Source of the DNA: Heterobilharzia americana
Taxonomy: Eukaryota > Platyhelminthes > Trematoda > Strigeidida > Schistosomatidae
Direction: 5' to 3'
Assembly: GCA_944470555.2 (NCBI GenBank)
Contig: OX104127.1
Span: 119,440,741-119,504,740 of the forward strand
Length of the DNA stretch: 64,000 nt
The position numbers and the translations under genes were made by a program. A model generated the notes under the pieces. The model was not told the origin of the DNA and searched no databases. It saw nothing but the letters and a program-made list of their open reading frames with translations. Positions 1 through 10,292 of this stretch are shown one piece after another; position 1 is the first letter of the stretch, and every line of letters starts with the position of its first letter.

Positions 1-650
1 GTAGGCTTAAAAGTAGGAGAGCAACAGGCTTGGGTAATGCGATGCGAAAGGCGGAAAAGTAAGTTAAAGTTGAGCCTAAGGCGTCTTAGCCAAAGTGGGT
101 AAACATTCGGTTTCTTACACCTTCCTTCATAATCAAGTTCTTCATGACAGCCCAGTGCAGAGCGAGTAATCTTTCTCCGAATATTCTCAGTGCGCATCCT
201 ATCCGAAGAACACATACTTCCGAAGATTATTGTGCCACATTCAAATACCGGGCGGATCATTACTTTGAATAAAAGCAGTCTAGCCTCGCTGTTCTACGCG
301 TGTTTAAGCAAAAGGCCAACCGTACGCCTATATTTGGATACAATGGACTGAGCACACTCCGTAAGCGTGAAGTTATGAGACATTCACAATATTTAAATCA
401 CATAGTGTTATACGATTGCAGCACATAATCGCCAAGGTGTTAACTGGTAAATGGGTAGGATTAATTGAAGCAGGGAATTCTGCATTTTCTATTGTTAAGT
501 AAAAGTTGTCGTATTTCACTCCAGCAGACCAAATACGTCGGGTCTTCCTGGAATATATTAAAACCCTCACCTAGTGATGGGTGGGGGAAGCTATATACAA
601 TTTTTAGGTCACCAGCAAACGGGTAGGGCTCACTATATTTTACTACTTAT
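1..650 (-). mobile_element. CR1-type LINE fragment, ORF2 palm and C-terminal part, decayed
   Basis: Reading the minus strand from 650 to 1, stretches of a LINE reverse transcriptase appear. Near 604-632 is the palm motif FAGDLKIVYSF, where intact copies have two aspartates; here the first is glycine, so the enzyme would be dead. From about 361 to 1 follows the conserved post-palm region (IRPVFECGTIIFGS, RTARLDCFYSK), with stops and frame changes between. Bases 1-361 match the reverse complement of 14893-15253 without a difference that I could find. The piece continues past the left window edge and belongs with the minus-strand RT segment at 1211-1870, from which it is separated by an inserted repeat. 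Confidence 0.7.
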
Positions 651-654
651 TGCA

Positions 655-1216
655 AGGGGAATCTTGGAAACCTGCAATTAGATTCGAATTACGACACTTC
701 ATCAGTACTTTTCTTAAATATCATTGCATCCATCTTCAAGCAACTCATATGCAATCGTGCGACCTGCGATGAACACCCTTTGGCATGAAACGAAATAATT
801 AAAAGAAGCCTTTTGACATTTAATAATCCACTGTTCCATTGACTGGCGCCGTTTCGTCCATTGCAGCTGTAAGCAGCACACAAAAATGTAGAAAAATACT
901 TACAACTTCATCGACAGGAACTGATTCTTTCAATCGACCTCGAAACTCAAGGGAATGTAGCAAATGCTCACCGAGCTATCAAGCACAAGACACAGCAACA
1001 TGGTGGCTACAGTGGACAAACGTCGAATTTGGCATCAACAAGCAAATTTTCCTTTTTTTCAGACATGGATTTCCACTACCTGGAATGAAGAGATGATAAA
1101 AATTTTTTTGTAAAAGAAAACATTACCGGAGATTTTCCACCACCAACTGTTATAACCGTATCCGTAAAAATGATATGCACCTGTAAATTCAGGAATAAAT
1201 TATTATTATTATTATT
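655..1216 (+). repeat. Dispersed repeat with (TTA)n tail, inserted in a CR1 LINE
   Basis: This block interrupts the minus-strand LINE whose halves lie at 1-650 and 1211-1870. Its last ~190 bases (PuTTTTCCACCACCAACTGTTATAACC, then CACCTGTAAATTCAGGAATAAA and a TTA microsatellite) recur at 6757-6980 and 22250-22430 on the minus strand. A 3' end made of AATAAA plus a short tandem repeat is what LINEs of the CR1 and RTE groups leave behind, so I read it as a 5'-truncated LINE or SINE 3' end. Two open frames inside (about 64 and 85 codons) have no recognisable motif and are not called as genes. Confidence 0.55.
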
Positions 1217-1870
1217 AAATATCATTTATGTAAATGAGGAAGAATGAGAGCTCCAACACATTGCTTTGAATGACACCACCCAAAATAGGCTTTGGGGAGG
1301 AATAGGCGTGACTGAACTTTGCTGGTTGAGTATGCTGTCTAGGAATGAGCTTACCCGTGACAACAGAGGGTCACTAATTCCAAATGATTCAAGCTTCAGA
1401 ATCAACTGATTGCGCAGTACTTTATCAAATGCTTTTTTAAAGTCAAAAAATGGAGCAGTTAAAAAGAGGCCATCTCATTTGCAGGTGACTTCCTCAAAAT
1501 GGTCCGGTAAGCAAGTACTACATGAACGACCTCTTAAGAAACCGTGCTGCACAGGGGAAAGTAGCTGATGCGCAAGCACATAATCAGCATCTTTTTGCAC
1601 AACCACCCTCGCCATAATGCGAGAGACTACAGATGTAATATTTGTGGGACGATAGTTTTGAATATTCGACGCCGGGCCAGATTCACACGTGAGAAGTATG
1701 CATGACAGCCTCCTGCAGTCGGGGTAGCATGCCAGGTAAGGGACATTGGGGATAGCTTCGTAAAAATTAATGGTATGTCTTCATCATCCCCTTTTAGGGG
1801 GCAGATGGGATTTCAATGGGTCCGGCAGCATGTGAGTTCTTTAAGGAAGCAGAAGGGACCATGACATGAT
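1211..1870 (-). mobile_element. CR1-type LINE reverse transcriptase fragment, decayed
   Basis: Translating the minus strand in pieces gives consecutive RT landmarks: PTNITSVVSRIMARVVV, then SPVQHGFLRGRSCST, then FDFKKAFDKVLRNQLILKLE and GISDPLLSRVSSFL. These are RT blocks upstream of the palm aspartates, in the right order to be the 5' continuation of the fragment at 1-650. Frameshifts and a stop separate the blocks. The endonuclease that should precede them is not clearly visible, although 1871-3420 could hold its remains. Confidence 0.7.
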
Positions 1871-3420
1871 GTCTCACTTGACCTTAGACCACATTCTGTC
1901 TACTCACACAATTCCTTCCTATCCAAAACTTTACTGCGATATCTTACTTTCATCGCCTGGCTGAGAATCCTAACTCATCCTCACTTTCTGCTGTTCCACG
2001 ATGACCAGATCCTTCGATGAATTTCATACTTTTGCCGCCCGAGATGGTCTTCTTCAGTAAATGTTTTCGGGAACTTTCTGAGCTATTACCTTGCACCTCC
2101 ATTTAACTTGCAGTGAATAATCAAAACCTGCCTAGAGTAAACCGTTATGAATATATATTTTTCGTGCGACATAGTTTGCTGAAGACAAACCAGTTTATAG
2201 TTATAATCGACTTGGTGACCTGAATTCATTGTACTGATTATCAACACATAGCACATTGAAAATCGTTATTTAGGGCATATGAGGGATTGGTCCAAAGAAC
2301 GGAACAATATTGTTGGGCAGATAACAGCGAAAAAATATCCGAACACTCAAATGAATGCTCAGTGGGTTAAAGCAAGTTCACTTAGAAGCTAGGGATTATC
2401 CGACGTCGCTTGGGTTATCAAGAATACTTGAAGATATAAAGTATGGTACAGTTTTGACCTTGAATCTTACACGTTCCCCACTTCGTGACGGAATGATACA
2501 CGCTGATAATTACGGTTGCTAAGATTCTGTAAGAATGGGGAACTGATAAGTCTTGCCACATGATGACTTTGGCTTACTTATTTTTTCGTGCTCCACATTC
2601 TTCGATTTCCTGACCTGGGTCGGGCCAGAGAATTTGGCTGCAAAAAGCATTTCATTCTCATATACTCGGAATTGCGCCAACTATGCCATAAGATAGCTTC
2701 AATGCGAGTAGACAAGTTGGCACACCATTTTCAGTTGTCGGGATGGGGTGCGCATATGCAGAATTTCCACACAGACGTCTTCCGGAGTTTGTTGCGCGAC
2801 TTCAAGCATAAATCCTTAGTTTCGCGCATCAAGTCCATTTAAATGTTTGCACTAAATCCGCTTGCCGTTTTGAAAACGAAAGGGTTAAAAACATCATAGG
2901 TTCAGAGGGACAAGGTTTTTCAGCAGTCGCGTCATACCATAACGTGTCAGGCTTTGGACGTTTGGTGGACCAATGAGAAACATTCTGTCGACTATATAAA
3001 GTACATTTAGAATCATGCATACCCCGACTTCGTTGATGCAGTGGTTCAGGTTGGTTGAAAATGAGATGCAGTCTTGCAGCATCGGACTCCGTGTGAAAGT
3101 TCACTCTCAATACTGGCCTAGAGCAGTGTAAAAAAGTGAATGTTTGAGGTGTTTCAGTGCATGCGGCAACGCGAACAAGTAGTCTTGGCTCCCAGGATGT
3201 TAAGGTTTTCTGTCGGCGAAATTTGCTGTATCAACGTTGATGGTCACTTGAAGGTGTGGAAATGCATAGAAAATGTTGAGGCTTGACTTTATTCAGCTTA
3301 ATCACATAGGCTGAAGCCTACCAGCGTGGCATCTACTTCTGTATGAAATACCAGGCGAACTAAGCCTTGCGAAGTGTTGTTAGGCCTTCTCCATTTTCTG
3401 GTTGTCACTGGACTGCAGAA
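1871..3420. other. No gene recognised; possible LINE remnants
   Basis: About 1.5 kb without a supported gene. The longest open frame, 2829-3110 on the minus strand (93 codons, no stops), reads like former coding sequence, but I cannot match it to a domain. By position it could be the worn endonuclease of the minus-strand CR1 fragments to its left. No RNA gene, microsatellite or terminal repeat was seen. Confidence 0.4.
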
Positions 3421-3641
3421 CCTCGCCAGGTTAACTAGTTTACTAGTTACTAGCCGGTCCTAAGCCCGGGTAAAGAGGGAAGGTTGGGCATAGGGCTAGC
3501 AACCCTACCCCGTAAAACAAATCTAACCGCTAAAGAAACTTCAAAGCACAAAAAAAATATAAAAAATGAAAACAAACTTATTCCCCGCTGGAATCGGAGA
3601 GGCGAAATGACGCCAGTTGGTGAAAGCCTTCGGGAAGCCAA

Positions 3642-4439
3642 TTGGCCGATGTGTCTTCTCTCTCGATGAAAGCGAAAGTAAACGTGGGGACATGGAATGT
3701 CCGCACGATGTTTGAACCCAGTAAGGCAGCCCAGATTGCAAAGGAGATGAGAAGGTATAACATCGAAGTGCTTGGGATTTGCGAAAGCAGATGGAATGGG
3801 AGTGGACTCTCCAAACTGTCAACTGGAGAATCAATAATCTACTCCGGTCACCCAGACGCCAACCACGAGCACACTGAGGGAGTGGCTATCATGATGTCCT
3901 CAAGAGCATCGAAGGCTCTCATGCAGTGGGAACCAATCTCCTCCAGGATCATGACAGCAAGATTCAACTCAAAAGGAAGAAAGGTCACAATCATACAATG
4001 TTATGCACCTACAAATAATGCAGAGCAAGAGAAAAAGGAGGAATTCTACAGACAACTTCAGTCAACACTGGACAAGACGTCAGTTGGCGATATCAAAATT
4101 CTAATGGGCGACATGAATGCCAAACTGGGAGGGGACAACACAGGAAGAGAACTAACCATGGGTCGAGAGGCGCTAGGTGAAATGAATGAGAATGGAGAAT
4201 TGTTTGCAGAATTCTGTGCATTCAACGATTTGGTGATTGGAGGCAGTGTGTTCAGGCACAAGGATATCCACAAAGCGACATGGATTTCACCAGATGGACA
4301 CACTAAAAATCAAATCGACTTTATCTCAATCTCAAGAAAATGGAGACGCAGTCTACTTAACACAAGGTCAAGAAGAGGAGCAGATGTAGGTTCAGACCAC
4401 TCACCATCTAGTGCAAGGAACCTTTCCAAATCAAGTTAA
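3642..4439 (+). pseudogene. RTE LINE ORF, apurinic-like endonuclease domain
   Basis: This part would nick target DNA so that reverse transcription can be primed at the break. Visible exonuclease-endonuclease-phosphatase motifs in order: VGTWNVRT near residues 15-22, LGICESRW with the catalytic Glu near residue 48, QCYAPTNN around 120, GDMNAKLGG around 157, QIDFISIS around 225 and the SDH box near 252. Just after SDH the frame breaks: the expected SDHHLV block is split over frames at about 4398-4415, and the reading then continues in the frame that opens near 4439. The start at 3642 is the first codon giving the conserved N-terminus; the true initiator is uncertain. Confidence 0.85.
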
Positions 4440-5359
4440 AAGCCTTCAAGGAAGCTGGTGATAGACCTCAATTCAAGTACAACACTCGGAAACTGAAGGA
4501 TGAAACTACAAAGGAGATCTTCAAGGCAGCCATCAAGACAAAATGGGAGACGTCGAGGGACATCCCTGAAGAAACCTGTGTGGAAGAACACTGGAAGTCT
4601 TTGAAAGCTATGTGGAAAGAAACCTGCACAACAGTATTAGGAAGGAAGAAGAAAGAAGACAAGGAATGGATCTCGACGGATACCTGGAAGCTGATAGAGG
4701 AGAGGAGGATGGTGAAGCAGAAGATAAACCAGTGCAAGGATGCTCAACGACAAGAGGAACTGAGCACAATGTATAAAACACTCACGAACAAAGAAGTGAA
4801 GAAGAGTGCACGCAAAGACAAAAGACACTTCTACGAAACACTGGCAAGTGAAGCAGAACAGGCTGCAGGTAAGAGAGACCTGACGACATTGTATCAAATA
4901 ACCAGGTTGCTATCAGGGAGGAGACCAACACAGATGAAACCAATAAAAGATGAAGAAGGAAATTTAATTACAAAAGAAGAGAAACAGAGGAAACGATGGG
5001 CCGACCACTTCAAGAAGCTCTTGAATCGACCACCACCTGCACTTCGTCCAGAAATACCACCTGCAGCCGCTGAATTACAAGTGAACATTAATCCCCCAAC
5101 GAAAATGGAAGTCCTGAACGCCATAAAGCTACTGAAATGCGGGAAAGCAGCAGGACCAGATGGAATACCGCCAGAAGCACTGAGAACAGATGCAGAGACA
5201 ACAGCGGACATGCTCACACCACTATTGCAGAAGGTGTGGAAGGAAGAGAAGGTACCTGACGATTGGAAGAAGGGTTACCTTGTCAAACTGCCGAAGAAGG
5301 GAGACCTCAGTGCTTGCAAGAACTGGCGCGGAATCACTCTCCTGTCCACCCACAAGTAA
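4439..5359 (+). pseudogene. RTE LINE ORF, linker and reverse transcriptase N-terminal part
   Basis: It continues the same polyprotein after the indels near 4400. A lysine- and glutamate-rich helical linker (about 4440-4900) leads to RT block 0/1: LKCGKAAGPDGIPPEAL near 5140-5185, VWKEEKVPDDWKKGYL, and KNWRGITLLST at 5320-5352. The frame then ends at a stop (5357-5359) because an extra C in the CCC run near 5352 shifts it. Removing that shift in the reading gives uninterrupted RT homology from 5354 onward, so the element is broken here by a single base. Confidence 0.85.
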
Positions 5360-6632
5360 AATATTAAGCCGCATCATCCTGGAGAGGCTTAAAGACGCAC
5401 TGGATTCAAAACTGCGACCGGAACAGGCAGGCTTCAGGAAGTACAAATCATGTGCTGACCAAATTGCAACGCTTCGTATCATCATAGAACAGAGCGTAGA
5501 ATGGCAATCAGCTCTATACCTCAACTTCATCGACTTTGAGAAGGCCTTTGACAGCGTCGACCGAGAAGTAATTTGGAAACTGCTTCAATACTACGGAGTA
5601 CCGCAAACCTTTATCCGCCTCATTCAACAACTATATGAAGATGCCACATGCCAAGTAATCCACAATGGGAAGCTCAGTGATGCCTTTGAAGTGAAGACAG
5701 GAGTGAAACAAGGTTGCCTACTATCCCCCATGATATTCTTGATTGTGGTGGACTGGATCATGCAGCAAACAGTAGGCAGCGAGAAGAGGGGGATACACTG
5801 GACGACGGAAAAGAACCTAGAAGACTTGGATTTCGCCGATGACTTATGCCTAATGTCACATAAACTTGAAGATCTGCAGGCAAAAACTAACAAGTTGACA
5901 GAAGAGGCAGCTAAGACGGGACTTCAGGTGAATATAGAGAAGACAGAAGTGATGAAGATACCGCACCACCACCATCAACAACAACAACAAACTCCAATCA
6001 CCGTCAACGGGAGAAACTTGAAGGAAGTAACCTCCTTCACTTATCTAGGAAGCACTGTTTCAACTACAGGCGGGACGGACGAGGACGTCAAAGTCAGAAT
6101 CGGAAAAGCAAGACAGGCGTTCATTAGCCTGAAACCAGTGTGGGGATCTTCTGCACTCAGCATGTGGAACAAGATACGGATTTTCAACACCAACGTCAAG
6201 TCAGTGCTCTTGTATGGCTCAGAGACTTGGCGCGTCACGAAAGGGATTTCCAATAAACTACAGACATTCATCAACAACTGCTTACGCTCGCTGCTGAAGA
6301 TCAGATGGCCAGAAAAAATAAGCAACAAGGAACTCTGGGAACGAACCAACCAAGAACCTATCACGCAACAAATATGCAGGAAGAAGTGGAGATGGATTGG
6401 CCATGCACTGAGAAGGCCGACTGAGGACATCACGCGTCAGGCCAGTCTCGAGTGGAATCCCCATGGGAAGCGACGAGTTGGACGTCCGAGGGTGACATGG
6501 AGGAGGTCATGCGAGGAGGAAATGAGAGCTTGTGGGCTGTCGTGGAACCAGGTTCAAAAGATCTCAGAGAACAGAGGTCACTGGAGGCGTGCTACTGAAG
6601 CCCTATGTTCCACTAGGAACCCAAGGGACTAA
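5354..6632 (+). pseudogene. RTE LINE ORF, reverse transcriptase palm and C-terminal domain
   Basis: This is the catalytic part of the LINE polymerase. Blocks in order: PEQAGFRKYKSCADQIATLR; the first catalytic Asp in NFIDFEKAFDSVDRE; VKQGCLLSPMIFL; the metal-binding pair in LDFADDLCLMS near 5826-5860; FTYLGSTVS; then the RTE C-terminal signature (LRSLLKIRWPEKIS, WRWIGHALRRP, GRPRVTWRRS) up to the stop at 6630-6632. All three catalytic aspartates are present. A His/Gln-rich insert lies near 5965-5995. The frame upstream of 5354 (to 5190) is a shadow of the previous part, so this domain has no start of its own. Confidence 0.88.
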
Positions 6633-6756
6633 TAATAATATAATTAATAATAAACTGGACTGCAGGCACGTAAATGCTATTGGTCAGTATTCTAGTAGTG
6701 ATCACACACATCTCGCTCAGGGTCGGCTTGATTTCGTTAAGGAGAAAGTTTTGGTG

Positions 6757-6980
6757 AATAATAACGATAATCTATCCCTGAATTTACAGGTGCATCATTT
6801 TTACATATACCACCATAACAGTTGGTGGTAGAAAATCTTTGGTAATATTTTTTAAAAATTTCTTACCGTCTCCCTTCCATCCCAGGTAGTAAAAGTCCCC
6901 AGGCTGGAAGAAATAAAATTTTACATCACATACAAATAGTGCACTCAGAGTTGAATGTTGAGTTTTCGAAGACAATGAGG
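6757..6980 (-). repeat. LINE-like 3' end repeat, copy 2
   Basis: Minus-strand copy of the 3' end repeat described at 655-1216. It keeps the CACCAACTGTTATGG and CACCTGTAAATTCAGG stretches and ends in a worn TTATTATT tail facing left. It lies directly after the RTE element. Confidence 0.55.
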
Positions 6981-7093
6981 CGGTGCGATTTGCAGTTCCG
7001 TGCCGCTGCGTGTTCTGCGAGTGGAAAGTAATCGGAATACCTTATTCCACGGTCAGAAACAGTACTTAGCTGCTGGAGTGCAGGGCTGTTGAG

Positions 7094-7294
7094 TCAAAGA
7101 TTAGCCGGGACACTCTGTTCACCGCAGAACATTGAGTCAGACGTTTGTGCATTCACTGGTAGTAGCCACACGTCACAATATATTTGTAGCACGCCAGGAC
7201 CATTTTTCGTTGTGGTATTCATACCGGTACGTGGATTAGGGTGAAAGGTGTACACTACATTCAGGTCATCTGCACAGAAAAAGATTTTCTCCAC
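7094..7294 (-). mobile_element. CR1-type LINE palm fragment
   Basis: A short minus-strand remnant containing KIFFCADDLNVVYTFHPN. This matches the palm block of the CR1 copies here (NADDLKVVYSFH at 11403 and YADDLKVVYTCH on the minus strand near 19780). Both metal-binding aspartates are kept, but there is no flanking RT block of useful length. Confidence 0.6.
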
Positions 7295-7599
7295 TTTGAA
7301 GCAGGCTCATATGTCATTTACATGTGTCACCTTACGATGCAAGTCTTAGGAAATTCTCAAGTACTCTTACTCAGTACATTTAAAAAATTCGTTTGCCCTG
7401 ACCTCCTGCTCCCGTTTTAGGCATTCGCTCGTCAGTATGGGCAAGACCGATACAAACCCGTGGGACGGTGCATGTATTGTTGTAGTTAACAACTCCTAGT
7501 AGTGTGAAGTTATTTTCTAGTTTCTGTCCGTAACTAGCCTTCTTACTGTTTAGGGTGAAAAACAAATATCAACAGGCGGTAAAGTCCAATCTGTACGCT
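7295..7599. other. No gene recognised
   Basis: About 300 bp between a LINE fragment and the 5' part of the next LINE. A 61-codon minus-strand frame (7380-7565) has no recognisable motif. Nothing else seen. Confidence 0.4.
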
Positions 7600-7821
7600 T
7601 CTTTTCAACGTGGTTCTTGATTATATCAGTTTGCAGATTTCCTGTTGAGTCTGACTACTTATTACTAGATTTTTGTAGTAATATTTCAGTCTATCCCATT
7701 TATTTGGCTTACGGCTCCTCTATTATCCTCACACACTGTTACCAACGTTTCGGTATACTACGTATAGCCGTTCTCTGTCTTTCTATTTTAACAATGAGCT
7801 TCGATTTTAACATCTTTTTAA

Positions 7822-9123
7822 ATGGGAAGATCTAAGGCTAAATGTTCTAAAGTCGACCGCTCTGGTGAGCAAAAGCATAGACTTGGTCATTCCAGTGCTC
7901 TTCTGTGTGACAGAAGCGTTGCTACTTCGTGTAACTCGGATCTCGATGATCTGGTATACCCCGCGCCTTTTGTCAGAACCGAAGACATCATATCAGTCAT
8001 GAGTAGCAGTGTTAACGACCACAGGAAAGAAATCGATAACATTAAGACCATGATGGAAGGGATTCGGAGAATAGTTGAGGATTTCTATCCATTGGCATAT
8101 CTTCTAGGGAAGCATGAGAATTTAGTTGAAGACCATGTAGCGAAAGCAGAAAACTTAACAGACCACTTGGCGACGGAGGTAATGAAGAGACCATCGTCGT
8201 CCCAACAGGCCGTCGTTTATAATATACCTCATACCCTACCCTTGGATGTAGTTAAGACAAAGGTATTAAACTCGTGCGGTATGACAGGAATACACTGTGA
8301 CTGTAAGCGCCTCCGCAAAAATTCAGCGCAGTCCAGCTGCCCCATGACCTTCAAGTTCACCACTTCATTTGGCGCCAAAAGATTCATTAAACTACAAGAC
8401 CACATAAGGTTACATAGCAGCTTTAAAAATATTGCTGTTGCACAAGACAAAACCGCATGCCAACTCAGGAAAAAAGGAGTAGTCTGACCAGTTCATCACC
8501 TTGTACTAGCAGACCATCAGAAAGTGCTGACATGGTCTGTACTTCTGTTGGACATACCTCTTCCTCGGTACAACAGCCTCAGTCAAATCTAGCCACAAGT
8601 GAACCTGATCCTTCAGTTGCTGGTAAAAAGAAAACTGCTTGTACCATTCCCTTTCAGGCGACCATAAACAGAAGGCCGCTGGGTGGCAGAAAACTCAGAA
8701 GTCCGGGGCGAAACCTCACCATCTAAAGCTAAAACGTTTTTGAAGAGAAACCATTTCAGGCGCGTGCTTTCTAATAACGGAGAAGAATATTTCATAGCTA
8801 AGACACTAGCAATACACGAACCCAAAAGGCGAGTTTTCCGTCAAACCCCTTTTTTCAGAAAGGGGTGCCACGACAACTTGAGGTTGCATCACACGAGACA
8901 CTCCTTCGAACCACATCCCTTTAATCACAGAGGTCATAACGTGGTGCCGAGTAGCCTACCGAAAGCTCAAATGTACTACAAACCACAAACACCTAACCAC
9001 TGTTCAGCTGTGCATCTTAATAATGCTAGTCAATGCTTTGGGAACAGACGTACACCCCCCGCAAGAAACCTCCCCACTTATGAATCCTACCAAGATTTTT
9101 TTCTGACCCCACACAATATGTAG
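7822..9123 (+). pseudogene. CR1 LINE ORF1 (RNA-binding protein), frameshifted
   Basis: ORF1 proteins of CR1 LINEs bind the element RNA. The first open piece (7822-8487, 221 codons) starts MGRSKAKCSK and has a charged helical stretch around residues 55-105 that could form a coiled coil. A folded segment follows (VVYNIPHTLPLDVVK, then CPMTFKFTTSFGAKRFIKLQDHI) that resembles an RRM-like or esterase-free ORF1 core. Frames then change near 8460 and 8690, and the basic tail (8683-9123; NNGEEYFIAKTLAIHEP) is recognisable again in copy B on the minus strand at 21637-21975 (SNDGEENFVPNIVAIDK). That match is the best evidence that both are ORF1 remnants. Confidence 0.6.
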
Positions 9124-9384
9124 GACCCATGGTGTTTAGGCTCATGCTTCCCCTGATAACACAGGGCTGGAACCAACTTCCTCTACTTACACCGGTCATA
9201 AACCATACCCTACGCCAACAGTAAATAAGAGGTGCACGTCAACAACCAATAAGTGCCGTGAAAAACTAAGTAATCATATACTTGTGAGAGACGGAAACTC
9301 ACCGGTTACACCGGTATACCCTACTGTTGGGTCCTGTCACGTCCGAGACATAAGTAGTGCATCGCCTAGCGAACTGAATGCCAG

Positions 9385-10205
9385 AAATTCTTTTGCTTAC
9401 TGAGGCTTAAGAGGTATAGTAAGTTACTTTGCAAGCCTTAGTAGCCTTTTCACGCTTCTACTTATTACTGCCTGCTCGTTACTTAAGAAAATATCCGATC
9501 TTAGGACAATAGTTTTGCTAGCCAAACCTACTGCATTATTAGTTAATGAATCACGATGTACTAACTCAATCCTAGACGTGGACCTGCGTATGGATGGTTA
9601 TGCTCTGTATCGCACCAATCGTGACCACAAGCGTGGTGGTGGCTGTTTGATCTATGTGTGTAGCCTTGCTACCTCAAGTAAGACTGAAGATGATATCTTC
9701 AATGATCTGCCGGACTCACTTTGGATCATTATAAACGGTACCAACTGCAAAATCCTTGTAGGCTGTGTGTATAGAGCACCATATTCAACAAAAAAATGAT
9801 GGACTGATGGCTGGATCATTTGCCCACGCTGGATCCCTCACGGTTGACTTCAAACTGAATGCAGGCAACTTTAGCCAACCTGAAGTTAACTGGGAGGCCG
9901 GTCGCAGCCCACAGTGATTTGATGAAATGCTTGCTGTCACAGATATCTATGGCTGGAAGCAATACATTCAGCAACCCACGCGTGGAGATAGTATACTGGG
10001 CTCAGTCTTTTGCTGTGACATCATCCCTGTCACTACCCACCTTAGTAGCGAATTTTCTAACAGTGATCACAGGATGCTATTCTGTTGCTTACCAATTCTT
10101 CCTCCCAATGAGAAAAATAAACAATCTTCAAATTATACTCGGCATAGAAGCTATAAGAATATAGAGTGGGAAGTACTCGTCGAACTACTCAGGTGCTCTC
10201 CATAG
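9385..10205 (+). pseudogene. CR1 LINE ORF2, endonuclease domain, frameshifted
   Basis: Endonuclease landmarks in order across three frames: NAR and KKISDLRTIVLL near 9385-9510, LLVNESRCTNSILD with the catalytic Glu, YRTNRDHKRGGGCLIYV near 9605-9660, VGCVYRAPYS near 9755, AGNFSQPEVNW (normally GDFN, so the metal-binding Asp is lost), PTRGDSILGSVF and finally FSNSDHRMLF with the SDH box near 10055-10080. The same blocks occur inverted in copy B (21155-21547 and 20742-21145). Three frame changes mean no continuous protein. Confidence 0.75.
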
Positions 10206-10292
10206 GATGGCTACTTTACCACAGCCTCATTAACACACACACCCTCACTTTTCTACAGAAACACAGAGCTGTGTCTAGATACTGTTGCTCCC

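Larger units (their letters stand above)
3430..6656 (+). mobile_element. Nearly full-length RTE-clade LINE (SR2-like)
   Basis: A 3.2-kb unit. It has a ~210-bp 5' leader starting near 3430; the same leader, inverted, ends the copy at 48662, which fixes the element's true 5' edge. One long coding region (3642-6632) follows, with endonuclease then reverse transcriptase. A very short 3' end follows the stop, with a TAA-type tandem tail (about 6630-6656). The short 3' UTR, the order of domains and the tail are those of RTE LINEs; SR2 is the schistosome representative. It is the best preserved LINE here, disabled by only about three small indels, so it inserted more recently than its neighbours. 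Diverged or deleted relatives lie at 30540, 46390, 55617 and 62700. Confidence 0.9.
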
